A DNA stretch of 64,000 bases from Xenopus tropicalis (GCF_000004195.4 NC_030684.2:111825429-111889428), one strand, 5' to 3'. Shown: positions 46,997 through 58,648, counted from the first letter of the stretch. Notes: generated from the letters alone by a model not told the origin. Translations and numbers: made by a program.

Positions 46997-47688
46997 GATC
47001 CAATTAGCCTTGAATATTATGCTGATTCAAGAAATCATCCAAATCACTCTTAAAGGCATTTATAGAATCTCCCATCACCCAGCAGGGCATTCCGCAAATT
47101 CTCTGCCATCACAGTGAAGAACTATCTAATGACAAATTTGTCTTATAATAAACACAAAAATAATAGAAGCCTTTCTAGGCTGCCATTGTCTTTCAGGCAG
47201 GCTGTTTGCAAGCTCCTTATCACCTCCCATATGCAATAAAATAAATATGGTAAGCTCTATAGCAAGCGCAGGACTCTCCACTGGCAGGGAACTACAATTG
47301 GCAGAATCTTCATTCACCCACCTACTAATGGAGAATGCAGAGAATTGTACTTTGTCCAGCATGGTGGGAGAATGCTCTGAGCTGAATAACATTGTATCAG
47401 AACTACAGCTTGCAACTTCTGCTAGAGATCTCCAGAGCCAATAGAGACAGAGCTGCTGCCAACATTGCTCAGAGCATGCCCAGCAATTAATCACGTCACT
47501 CCTCTCCATAGAAACTATTACCTTATGTTCTGAACTTACTTTCTGTTGATTAGAGAAGCAGCCGCTTCTTCTTTTAGGAAAAAAAGTGGTCTTTTCAGGT
47601 GCCTTTTGAAAAGAGGGAAGACAAACACTCAGACAGGAGCCAAGCAAAGGCACCAAACAGCAGAGCAGAAATATATATAGTCTGCAGC
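46997..47688. other. unassigned stretch with a 176-codon open frame
   Basis: A minus-strand frame at 47126-47656 is open for 176 codons. It is rich in Cys, Ser and Trp and shows no domain I recognise. The text at 47060-47125 (CATCACCCAGCAGGGCATTC, CTGCCATCACAGTGAAGAAC) resembles decayed retroelement or repeat sequence found in frogs. I therefore do not call a gene. Confidence 0.35.
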
Positions 47689-47889
47689 TTAAAGGGATTC
47701 TGTTACTGGAAAACAGTTTTGTTTTATAACAAAATCTGCATTGAAATCTGTTTTTCTAAAAAAGAAAAAAAAAACACTCATTGGTTCAAGAATAACATTT
47801 TAAATGGTACAATGAGTTATTTGCAATGTACACAGTGTAAATTTAGTAATAAAAACTATACCATAAAAATCATGACAGAATCCCTTTAA
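47689..47889. mobile_element. TTAA MITE, TTAAAGGGATTCTGT ends
   Basis: 201 bp with perfect 15-bp inverted ends TTAAAGGGATTCTGT and ACAGAATCCCTTTAA, TTAA target. AT-rich interior, no coding. Confidence 0.87.
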
Positions 47890-48116
47890 AAATACTCACT
47901 ATTCACTATTGGCACTAGTGGGATGTGCCAAGTATATATAGTTCACCTTTAAATCTGTAATTTTGCTTAAAAATTACATTCAAAATGACTGGGACTGAGC
48001 ACAACAGTTGCTCACAGATTCCATTCATACTACAGCTACGCATAATAAATTGCCACTTTTCAATTAGCAACTAATTTGGGTTCAGTACTGTGCAAATAGC
48101 CCCATCATGTTACCCC

Positions 48117-48140
48117 AGAGCTACTGGTTGGGGATCATTG
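48117..48140 (+). repeat. truncated right end of a GATCCCCAACC hAT-like MITE
   Basis: AGCTACTGGTTGGGGATC then ATTG matches the 3' terminus of the 308-bp family and stops immediately before the octamer that flanks the complete copy at 48149. Confidence 0.65.
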
Positions 48141-48148
48141 CCCTATAC

Positions 48149-48456
48149 CAGGGATCCCCAACCTTATATACCCATGAGCCACATTCAAATGGAAAGAGTT
48201 TTGAAGAGCAACACAACCATGAAAAAAGCTCCTTGAGGTGCCAGTGAGAGCTATAATGGTCTATTTGATAGCCCCTATGTTGACTGGAAGCCTACAGAAG
48301 GTTCTGTTTGGCAATTATACCTGGTTTTACGCAGCCAAAACTTACCTCCTAACCAGAAATTCAAAAAATAAGCACCTAGTTTGAGGCCACTGGGAGCAAC
48401 ATCCAAAGGGTTGGTGAGCAACATGTTGCTTCTGAGCGATTGGTTGGGGATCACTG
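48149..48456 (+). mobile_element. hAT-like MITE, GATCCCCAACC family, copy 3
   Basis: 308 bp with ends CAGGGATCCCCAACC and GGTTGGGGATCACTG. Flanks CCCTATAC (48141-48148) and TTCTATAC (48457-48464) match at 6 of 8. The interior (TTTGATAGCCCCTATGT, GAGCAACATGTTGCT) matches the other copies. It is noncoding. Confidence 0.85.
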
Positions 48457-48464
48457 TTCTATAC

Positions 48465-50655
48465 AATAATGCGGCCCATATACCTGCAGGTCAACTCTCT
48501 GACCTGCCCAAACCCCAACTGATCTGACTAAACTACATTGGTAAATGGCACTGAAGTGGGCAAAGAAGTGATTTGCTGGCTTTAAGGTGGCACCATTTTT
48601 ATTGAGCCAGGTCAGCATTAGAATGTCTCATGGTGGGGCCAAGTATTCCTGCCGCTGCAGATCCTAAAGCCCCGAGACCCCCACAGCCTGTGCAGGGTAG
48701 TTCCCCAGGTGATACTCACCAAGTGTAGGGGCCTAAGTTTGTAGGGAGTCAGATAATTCTGTGTGTAATTCCTTGGAACACCCTTAAGGCAGCCTGAGAC
48801 ACTTGGGAGAAATACTTGCCTGACCCTCTACCTGAAATGCTGAGATTTACTTGTTCAAGAGCCACTGGCATCTCCCCCCCCCCCCATTATGTGTTGTGAG
48901 TTACAGTTCTTGTGCATCTGACTCCTTCCTCCACCTTTGCAAGGGCTCATCTGAAAGAGAAGGTCAGTACAGAAAGGAACTCATTCTTTAAGGATTTTAT
49001 TTGTTGCTTGAAAAAGATATGGACATATATGGGAGTTGCTGCAAAGGAAAAAGAATCAGGTTTAGCAGCGGCATTACTATAATTAATGAAAAGAGATGAA
49101 AAGGGAGGAGTCAATGATTGACCCCCAGGCAGTGTGCTGAATCGTTTGCGTTAGCAAGCGTGCCATCACTTGGATAAAAGAGAAATTAGCATTGTTATAT
49201 AGGTGCTTTTGCTGCTGTCTTTCCTCACATTATTGAGCTGCCACAGTGCGCTTCAGATAGAGATTATGGCCAAGCAGCCCACTGATTGCCTGGAAGATGC
49301 AAGAGAGGTGCCTCATTCATATCTAATGAAAGTAACCACACTCTCTCGGCTGAAGAGCTCTAAAAACAGCTGCGGTTAGCACTCTGTCTTCTCAAGCTGC
49401 TACAGGGTAAGAAACCATGCTGTACCAAGGAGAAGAGCCAGGGCCGAGCTTGCCCTAGAGAGGAAAGATATTCCAGTGGTTATTCTGTTCGGTATTGTGG
49501 GGTTCCCTACACATCCTTTGCTGACTGAATACTTTTAGGCCAGATAACCTTACAGCATTTAAGTCTCATATTCTAGGTGCAAACCCCAAAATTGGTCTTC
49601 ATCTGTGACTTAGTGTCTGAGCCTCATCTGAGCTAAAGCACCATGAACAAGGTGATGCCAATGAACATGCCACAGAGGTGAACTGAACCCTGTCTAGAAA
49701 GGCACACATTTAAGATAATTCTTAGGATAGGGGGGTTAAATGTCAAATTCTTCTGTGCAGAACTGTATGTAGGATCAGTTCCACCTTAGGCACTGGACCT
49801 ATCTATGCCCCTAGGTTATGGAAGCAAAGCCCCACATAACATAAAAATATGTTGCCGGTTCCAACATGGCAACTGCTGGACAGAACCTGCATAAGCAAAA
49901 TTTACCAATGCAGGAAGCATCTCCTGACACTTCTCACCTCAGCTATATTGCTCAATGTGGCAGGAGCCATAGAACTGAGCAGAGAAGCTTTAGAAGTTGC
50001 TTCCAGCATCAGTAAATGTAGCTTATTGTGTTATTACTGGCTGTCACCTAGGTAGAACAGCAGGGGGTGCTCCTGTTACACATTAATGTACACTGCTAAT
50101 ATCATGACATCTAAAAGAAAAAAAATAATAGAAATTGCAAAAATGCTCAGAAGATCAATTTTATAGTTATATGGGTACATGTCTGCCATAGTCCAAACCA
50201 TAAATGCTTTGCTTTATCTTCTTCAGTCCAATTTTCCCATATCTTTAATATGTAAAAGGCATATTCTAACAGTTCTTTTTGCACTGCAATCTCATGCTTT
50301 GTCCTTGGTAAATGTAATATATGGACCATATGGGGATCTGCTTTGAAAATGGCACTCCATTTTGCTGTGTAAACATGCCTGCGGAGCATAATAAATCACC
50401 TAGTAGGGGAATTTGTCAGAGGATGAAACTACACATGCATACATTTCCCCCTGCTCTTTTAATTGCCCATTTATCAATTGGAAACTGTATAAAATGCATC
50501 TTCTGCTCCTCATTCATCGATTATAAATCAGTTTAAATTTGCAAACGCTATATAAATAAAATACATAACAATTGTAAGTAATCCAGGAGGACCCTCCACT
50601 ATATGGCACCCCATGAAAAATGCTATTGGTGCCAGTTTCCAATAAAATACCTGCA
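48465..50655. other. intergenic, no gene seen
   Basis: About 2.2 kb without a supported gene. A C run lies at about 48876-48886. Confidence 0.4.
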
Positions 50656-50727
50656 TATAGGGGTAGGCAGGGTAGGCACATAGGGGTAGGCAGGGTAGGC
50701 ACATAGGGGTAGGCAGGGTAGGCACAT
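50656..50727 (+). repeat. 23-bp tandem repeat, 3 copies
   Basis: AGGGGTAGGCAGGGTAGGCA with a CAT spacer, at 23-bp spacing (50659, 50682, 50705). Copies are near-identical. Confidence 0.93.
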
Positions 50728-53535
50728 GACTACAGTGTGAGTGGTTGGATGAGAGGGTAGACGCAGTTATAAGCAAGTGGGGGGACCGGGGAGCTTAGTG
50801 ACAATGGTGACTGGAGGGCTCACTTTATATAGTAGATAGAAGATTATTATTAGAATGAAACAGTTTTAGGCAGGTACTCAGATTTCAGAGATTTATGGAA
50901 GCTCAGCTGTCCAAGTTGGCTGCTTTCACTTGCCAGATGGCAGACTCACCTGTCCAGTTACCCTGTTCCTTGTGCCCGCTTTCACATCTTGGCAGGGCCC
51001 TTGATGAAGTGCATACATACAGATTTAAACACTTCTCCAAATGAGTACAGAGGCTTTTATTGCAACTAATAAAACCCAAGTCTGTGTCTGTATCCTTCTT
51101 CAAAGCCCTTGTCATTTGGGGAAGTAAAGTTGGGGAGAAATGCAGATGGGATTGCCTGGGCTTCAATCCAAGCTCCGGATGTTGAAATGTAAGGGACTCT
51201 GCTCCAGCTGATATCTCCAGGGCACAAATACAGAAAGGGGCCGAAAAGCAAATTTAGATTTCTAAACTGCGAAACTGTGTTGGGTGCTATGCTGCTGCTA
51301 GCTTGAGCATTATTGGGGTACAGGGGATTATGTTATGCACTATAAGGGGCATTGAGATCTTAAGGGCTGTATCAGTGTTTAAGGATAATGTTTGCTTTGT
51401 CGCATTCATTGAAAATAGTATAGGCCATACAGTGAACAGTGGGATATGTATTCCATGTGACTTATATTCCTGGATTCCCACAACATTGCTGTTTTGCAGT
51501 GTGGACAATGTGAATCCACAGGTACATTTGTAAAACAGATTGTTTCTTAGCCATATAGGTTTGTTTCTTAGGCTTAAACCATTTCTAGAGATCAGCTTCT
51601 GCACTATGCTTCTTGGATCTTTGTTCTTGTGTCATGCCCAATTCTTGCTTTTTCTGACTTATCCTGACCATTCTTGGGTTCATGAATAGTTACAGTGTAG
51701 TGTAGTACAGTGTAGTTAAGACTAATACCCATGAATTTCAAACCTTCATTATGGCTTAATCCTTTAGATATTTTTCCAGAACCTAACCCCTTGGGCTTCC
51801 TGGATAGTGCCTAGGTATAACCTGTCTAGTTCTTTTTGGTCAGTGTTTTGGGTACCTGACTGCCTGATGGTTCCTGGCTGTTTGATCTGCATTTATCTGT
51901 TTCCATGTGTTATTCTGGGGGCACAGGGACCCAGCTTCTCACAAAAGGCAGAACGTGGCTCAGCTTTAGTTTCTGGGTTGGAACTGTATGACAACTTGTA
52001 CCTGTTTCAAGCAACCTTACAAGGGGATCTTATTGCCTTTTTTTTTCACAAACTGTTAAAAAAATTATACTATTAAGCTTAGATTTTCAAAAGGAAACCC
52101 AAGCAGGCTGCTGTAAGCATCCCTCTTAGCGTGGGCATTGGCACAGGACTGTTTTGCTCGCAGTCTTATAGTGATTGCAGGAAAAAGCCTTGCATGTCTA
52201 CTGTAACAAAGCCAGCAGGGGTCAGAATTCACCATATAAGCAAATCAAATAGAACTACAGTTAGTACCTCTGGATCTTTTATCCTTGCTCTCTAAACTGC
52301 CTCAACAGCAAATAATTTGCCCCTAGATGTCCTGCATCATCTGTGAATAAGTAATTGTAGCATTCAGTTATCCACATCTTTAAAGTGACAACATTTAATT
52401 TTTCACTGAGAAGAATCCGAAAGCTATTTGGCCAAATCCTGGATTCACTGCATCCCATTCCTAATTTCTGACTGAGATAAGGCTGAATCAAAGGTTGTAT
52501 GGCCTTCCATTCCTGCTATTACACCTCTTTGTCCTACATGTGCCCTAAGCACTATCCCACTGGCCATGCAAGCAAACAGTGCCTAGTCTCATTATGATGC
52601 AGTGACATGGCTGAAAATCACAAGCTTAAAGTGGACATGCATGTCAATCTAGCATTAGAGGTGTAAACAGGGCGAGCATTCTATTGACTTAAGGTAATAG
52701 CAGAGAGGGCAATTTTATAGCTGCAGTCCTCAGGGAGAGGTTAAAATCATTTTCTCTATGACTTGTCCCTCCTTATACATTTGAATACCAAAGCTGCTCC
52801 ATATGGCAGACATTGGGAAGAGGTGGGTATCACCATCCGATGGCTTCAGTGTTCCAGGGCACCATTAAAGCGAGCAGCTGAAGGCAGGACAAAGCTCTTC
52901 TATGATTAAATTCCTGATCATCATTGGAAAACATTGGCTTTTTTCTGCCCCTGGTAACTTGACGCGCCTGAGTTGAGTTTCTCAAATCACCTGAAGGCAG
53001 CAGCAGCGCCCCGATAATGGGCATCAAACGGAACAGAAGTCCCCTGGCATTCACATTCATTTATAGCATCGTATGCAGTTGAGATGATTTTCAGAAACGG
53101 CACAACAATCGTAGTATAACTTTGCAGCTGGAATATTTGTAGAACAAACCCACATTTAACCATTTTAAGCATGTCAGAATATGTAGCTTCCATGGGACAA
53201 TGTATAGATTATTTAGAGTTCCCTAGAGCAGGAACTGGTGATGTTTTTGTACAAAACCTGTATGTTCACTGTACAATACCGTTATTTGTACATCCCAGCT
53301 GAATATGCTGGTGCTTTATCAATACATGTTATAAGTAGTAGGAGCCTTTTTGGACTTTTGCAGTCTAAACTATGCCCCCACCGGGGCTGCTACCCCAGGG
53401 GCACCCACCGCCACCCCCCCCCCCCCTTCCCCCAGTGCACACCTTATACTTACTTTTGCCGTTATCAGGGAAAAAAGGGCAGTGGGAGAGCAAAGGGGGA
53501 GGGCAGGCAGGAAGCAGTGGCTCCTAGTATCACTA
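50728..53535. other. intergenic, no gene seen
   Basis: About 2.8 kb without a supported gene. A CTGA-rich, LTR-like stretch lies at about 51.60-51.90 kb and a C run at about 53414-53426. Open frames near 53.3 kb run through GC-rich low-complexity text. Confidence 0.4.
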
Positions 53536-53620
53536 AGGGCTGTGGCACACAGGGAGATTAGTCGCTCGTGACAAGGGAGATTTGTCGCGGGTGACTAATT
53601 TCCCCGTCTGTCACGGCCCT
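53536..53620. repeat. short AGGGCTGTGGCACAC palindrome
   Basis: 85 bp. AGGGCTGTGGCACACAGGGA then GATTAGTCGC on the left is inverted on the right as GTGACTAATTTCCCC then GTCACGGCCCT. A TGACAAGGGAGATTTGTCGC core lies between. It is a MITE-like family. Confidence 0.65.
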
Positions 53621-53662
53621 GAAAGGATAAAAAAAAAAAAAATTCCAATAGGCTGAACATAT

Positions 53663-53935
53663 ATTATTATCTGTTATTTATATGGCACTGACACATTTCC
53701 GCAGCGCTTTACAGAGGATGTTCTTCATTTACATCAGTCCCTGCCCCAGTGGAGCTTACAGGCTAAGGTCCTTATCACATTCACACTTAATTAAGGTCAG
53801 TTTTATTAGGGCTCAGTTAACCTGTATGTTTTCAGAGTGTGGGAATATCCAGAAAAAACTCCTTGCAGACAGCACCCTGATTGGAATTGAACTCACCCCA
53901 GTGCTATAAGGTAGAAGAGCTACCCATGGGCTCAT
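53663..53935 (-). repeat. tRNA-derived SINE, minus orientation
   Basis: On plus, the reversed tail TATATGGCACTGACACATTT then CCGCAGCGCTTTAC comes first. TGGAGCTTACAGGCTAAGG and CAGTGTGGGAATATCC-like text follow. The reversed head is GATTGGAATTGAACTCACCC then AGTGCTATAAGGTAGAAGAG, whose inverse holds a B-box-like GTTCAATTCC. Same family as 43318-43575. Confidence 0.7.
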
Positions 53936-54252
53936 GTTGCCCACAACATTCCCCTTATTACTATACAGTCCTGATGCATCTAATTACAGTACCTGAAAGG
54001 GCTGGACAAACACAACATGTTATTTGATTAAGTCATTTTACCGTGGTTTATTGAATATGGGAATTGCAATATTGACATTTAAATGCTCCAGTGAAGCACC
54101 ACTTTACAGCTGATTTGCTCATTTGCCATTGGCATTAACAGCCTATTTTTCCTTTGATAAATTCTCTGGTAACGAGGCTACAAAGTGGATAAGCACACAC
54201 CATTTCCAAGGTTCATGATAGTACACAATTTAATAGACACACATGAAATGCA

Positions 54253-54296
54253 TTAAAAAAAAAAAACAAAAAAAAAAACAAAAAAAAAAACAAAGT
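54253..54296. repeat. A-rich tract (A10C type)
   Basis: Three runs of about 10-12 A separated by single C residues. Confidence 0.93.
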
Positions 54297-54349
54297 AGTT
54301 CAACCCTGGTTTAAGAAACGCAGATCATTCAAACAGGGATTTTTTCCAC

Positions 54350-54666
54350 AACATATATACTGTACATAGTAAATAATGTGACCCCCCCCTGTTGTAAAAA
54401 TACAAGAATATTATAAGTCACCTCGGAGTTACATAACCATATACTGTAAAGGCACGAGGCAGAAGGCCAAGGGCTTTTATACAGGTCATGGAACTCCATG
54501 GAGACTATTATCCTTATATTTTACAACAGGGAATACATTATTTAATATAATACAGAAGTTCCAGTGAATCTTGCGACAGAAATTACATCACTAAGCACCG
54601 ATTATAAGTGGTGACATCATTAAGCACTGTTTATAAGGTTATAATTGACACATTGTTAATGGCTCT

Positions 54667-54671
<5 letters not shown>
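54350..54671 (-). repeat. palindromic dispersed repeat, copy 4 of 4
   Basis: Inverted relative to copies 1-3. Markers in order are CCCCTGTTGTAAAAATACAA, TAAGTCACCTCGGAGTTAC, the inverse arm TCATGGAACTCCATGGAGAC then TATTTTACAACAGGG, GGTGACATCATTAAGCAC and TGTTAATGGCTCTTGTGT. The right edge passes directly into a TA microsatellite, which corresponds to the short TATATAATACACAAG end of copy 1. Confidence 0.65.

Positions 54672-54722
<51 letters not shown>
54672..54722. repeat. TA microsatellite, about 25 repeats
   Basis: Uninterrupted TA dinucleotides over about 50 bp, fused to the end of the palindromic repeat. Confidence 0.96.
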
Positions 54723-54725
<3 letters not shown>

Positions 54726-54840
54726 TATACATTTCTCTCTTGGGAAGAACACACAATCAAGCAAAAGGCTCTGAGCATAGCTCTTACTAGTGATAGAAGG
54801 AGCTGCATTTGAAGTAAAACTTAAAATTAACTTTTAATAT

Positions 54841-57395
54841 GAGGGATTTAGATTTGCGGGCAGAGGTCATTCTTCCCCTTTACAGAGCGCTAGTAGGGCC
54901 CCATCTAGAATATGCCATGTAGTTTTGGTCACCAGTGCTCAAAGGGGACATTATTGAGTTAGAGAGGGTCCAGAGAAGGGCAACTAAGCTGGTAAAGGGT
55001 ATGGAAAGTTTCAGTTATGAAGAAAGACTGGCCAAGTTGGGTCTGTTTACACTGGAGAAGAGGCGCTTAAGGGGTGACATGATAACTATGTATAAATATA
55101 TAAGGGGATCATATAATAACCTTTCTAATGTTTTATTTACCAGTAGGTCCTTCCAACTGACACGAGGAACCCACTCCATTTAGAAGAAAGGAGGTTCCAT
55201 TGAAATATTCAAAAAAGGTTTTTAACTGTGAGAGCTGTGAAGTTGTGGAATTCCCTCCCTGAATCAGTCGTACTGGCTGATACATTATATAGATTTAAGA
55301 AGGGATTGGATGGCTTTTAAGCAAGTGAGGGAATACAGGGGTATGGGAGATAGCTCTCAGTACAAGTGAGGGAATACAGGGTTATGGGAGATAGCTCTCA
55401 GTACAAGTGAGGGAATACAGGGGTAGGGGAGATAGCTCTCAGTACAAGTGAGGGAATACAGGGGTAGGGGGGATAGCTCTCAGTACAAGTGAGGGAATAC
55501 AGGGGTAGGGGAGATAGCTCTCAGTACAAGTGAGGGAATACAGGGGTATGGGGGATAGCTCTCAGTACAAGTGAGGGAATACAGGGGTAGGGGAGATAGC
55601 TCTCAGGGAATACCAGGGGTATGGGAGATAGCTCTCAGTACAAGTGAGGGAATACAGGGGTAGGGGAGATAGCTCTCAGTACAAGTGAGGGAATACAGGG
55701 GTATGGGAGATAGCTCTCAGTACAAGTGAGGGAATACAGGGGTAGGGGAGATAGCTCTCAGTACAAGTGAGGGAATACAGGGGTATGGGAGATAGCTCTC
55801 AGTACAAGTGAGGGAATACAGGGGTAGGGGAGATAGCTCTCAGTACAAGTGAGGGAATACAGGGGTATGGGGGATAGCTCTCAGTACAAATGAGGGAATA
55901 CAGGGGTAGGGGGAATAGCTCTCAGTACAAGTGAGGGAATACAGGGGTAGGGGAGATAGCTCTCAGTACAAGTGAGGGAATACAGGGGTAGGGGAGATAG
56001 CTCTCAGTACAAGTGAGGGAATACAGGGGTAGGGGGGATAGCTCTCAGTACAAGTGAGGGAATACAGGGGTATGGGAGATAGCTCTCAGTACAAGTGAGG
56101 GAATACAGGGGTATGGGAGATAGCTCTCAGTACAAGTGAGGGAATACAAGGGGTAGGGGAGATAGCTCTCAGTACAAGTGAGGGAATACAGGGGTAGGGG
56201 AGATAGCTCTCAGTACAAGTGAGGGAATACAGGGGTAGGGGAGATAGCTCTCAGTACAAGTGAGGGAATACAGGGGTATGGGAGATAGCTCTCAGTACAA
56301 GTGAGGGAATACAGGGGTAGGGGAGATAGCTCTCAGTACAAGTGAGGGAATACAGGGGTATGGGGGATAGCTCTCAGTACAAGTGAGGGAATACAGGGGT
56401 ATGGGAGATAGCTCTCAGTACAAGTGAGGGAATACAGGGGTAGGGGAGATAGCTCTCAGTACAAGTGAGGGAATACAGGGGTATGGGGGATAGCTCTCAG
56501 TACAAATGAGGGAATACAGGGGTAGGGGGAATAGCTCTCAGTACAAGTGAGGGAATACAGGGGTAGGGGAGATAGCTCTCAGTACAAGTGAGGAATACAG
56601 GGGTAGGGGGAGATAGCTCTCAGTACAAGTGAGGGAATACAGGGGTAGGGGGGATAGCTCTCAGTAAGTGGGGAAAGGGGTAGGGGAAGCTCTCAGTACA
56701 AAGTGAGGGAATACAGGGGTAGGGGGGATAGCTCTCAGTACAAGTGAGGGAATACAGGGGTATGGGAGATAGCTCTCAGTACAAGTGAGGGAATACAGGG
56801 GTATGGGAGATAGCTCTCAGTACAAGTGAGGGAATACAGGGGTAGGGGAGATAGCTCTCAGTACAAGTGAGGGAATACAGGGGTAGGGGAGATAGCTCTC
56901 AGTACAAGTGAGGGAATACAGGGGTAGGGGAGATAGCTCTCAGTACAAGTGAGGGAATACAGGGGTATGGGAGATAGCTCTCAGTACAAGTGAGGGAATA
57001 CAGGGGTAGGGGAGATAGCTCTCAGTACAAGTGAGGGAATACAGGGGTATGGGGGATAGCTCTCAGTACAAGTGAGGGAATACAGGGGTATGGGAGATAG
57101 CTCTCAGTACAAGTGAGGGAATACAGGGGTAGGGGAGATAGCTCTCAGTACAAGTGAGGGAATACAGGGGTATGGGAGATAGCTCTCAGTACAAGTGAGG
57201 GAATACAGGGGTAGGGGAGATAGCTCTCAGTACAAGTGAGGGAATACAGGGGTATGGGAGATAGTCAGGAAGGTTTTTTTCCCCCTCTGCAGCAAATCAG
57301 AGAGGCTTCAGATAGTTGATTCAGAGGAGAGGAAGGCAAAACCCCTAACAGGCAGGTTTTATATAGACATAAAAGGCTGAACTTGATGGACGTGT
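54841..57395 (+). pseudogene. LINE 3' end (RT C-terminus and 3' UTR), split by an array
   Basis: Plus-strand frames encode the C-terminal part of a CR1/L2-type LINE ORF2: LPLYRALVGPHLEYAM, an in-frame TAG, FWSPVLKGDIIELERVQRRA, then SYEERLAKLGLFTLEKRRLR and GDMITMYKYI. After a frame change come AVKLWNSLPESVVLADTLY and RFKKGLDGF. The following LINE sequence is expanded into a 41-bp tandem array. LINE text then resumes at 57265 (GTCAGGAAGGTTTTTTTCC, GAGGCTTCAGATAG, GGCTGAACTTGATGGACG) in the same orientation. The copy is 5' truncated and disabled by a stop and frame changes. The exact clade is uncertain. Confidence 0.88.
55322..57264 (+). repeat. 41-bp minisatellite, about 47 copies, within the LINE
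   Basis: Unit AAGTGAGGGAATACAGGGGT then ATGGGAGATAGCTCTCAGTA and C. Variants TATGGG/TAGGGG and GAGATAG/GGGATAG are interspersed. One decayed unit lies at about 56665-56700 (AAGTGGGGAAAGGGG). Rare variants (ACAAATGAGG) at 55886 and 56502 mark a larger duplication of about 616 bp, equal to 15 units. The first unit follows the LINE's GLDGF codons directly, so the array grew from the end of the LINE ORF and its 3' UTR. Confidence 0.96.
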
Positions 57396-58648
57396 CTTAT
57401 AGCAAAATAATAAGTTGGTTAGAACCGTTTCCAGTTAATACAGATTAGCACATGCCTTTATGCTGAATGCTAGCCGTATCCCTAAGCAAATCCTGGATTC
57501 GGTGCATCCCTAATATTTCTAGCAGCCAGATGAACACCACAAATATCTGGCATGATCTAAGTTTTTAGATCAGACTTAGGGGAAACATTGGTATAAATCT
57601 GTATAATCACACTGGGACAAAAAAAAAAATATGAATATATTTAAAAATAAAGTGACACAAACAGGGCCAATCCCATATAGCTATCAACACAATACTAATC
57701 ACAAAATGCTGCTCTCTTGTTTAATCAGGTTAATCTGTGTAAATAAACACAAAAGTGTAGCCTGTGTATATGTCAAGAAGACAGCAGGCAATGCCTTTCA
57801 ATGCTGATAATGATCCTAATAGAAAGGATAAAGCGATAGAAATCAGCTGTGTCAACGTTACACTGTGTGTCCTGTATAGCTTCCAATTATAGCATTAGGC
57901 CTATAAAGCCCTTAATGATTGATAATTACACAATAAACTCCGTTTAACCAATGCAGCCGTGGGTTTTGAATAGGGTAGGGCTTTGATCACAAAAACTTTA
58001 CAGTAAAAGTTACAAATATATAGATATGAATAAGAGAGACTAATTTGAACTAAGCAATGCATTTACTTGGTTCTATAGCAATTATGTTACCTCTGTTAAA
58101 TGATTAAATGACACGATTAATGCATATGTATGTACACACATTGACAATAATACAAAGGGATCACTTACAAAGGACTTGTTCACTGCATACTGTGCTCCTG
58201 GGTAGACACACAATTCAGTGGTACAATGGGGCGCTCACAGGCACACACTCTGCCAAAGTACCATGGGGCCAGTTTGTTTTCTAGAGAAGGGGCGCACAGG
58301 CACTGGGCAAAAGGTTAGTTCCCTGGGGAAGGGGTGTTTGACAAGTTGTTGGCACTGCCAAATGATTTCTTGTCCTTTAATTTGGAACTTTCTGAGGAAT
58401 TGTTGCTGGCAAGGGAATCCATGCAGAAAAGCATCCTTTTCTTTTAGCATTGGAAGTGTACCTTCTGGCCTAGAGGGCATTCTTGTTATACAGCCGTCAA
58501 GTTTATTTATTTTTCAAATACATGGAGCACTCTTCAGCGCTGCTGGATGTAGTTGCCAAGTTTGATCAAATTTCTGGCCTTTAGTCAGAGGTGAGAAACA
58601 GCATCTAAAGCATGGCCTCACTTCAGTACTTTGGAAGCTTCTATATAC
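57396..58648. other. intergenic, no gene seen
   Basis: AT-rich, with no supported gene. The 115-codon open frame at 58218 has no recognisable domain. Confidence 0.4.

Noticed and set aside
47126..47656. Minus-strand 176-codon open frame.
   Set aside because: No recognisable domain, biased Cys/Ser/Trp content and repeat-like flanks between two MITEs. Transcript evidence would be needed.
53238..53571. Frames of 73 and 107 codons with Pro-rich text.
   Set aside because: They run through a C homopolymer and GC-rich low-complexity sequence.
58218..58565. Plus-strand 115-codon frame.
   Set aside because: No family resemblance, splice context or conserved motif visible.
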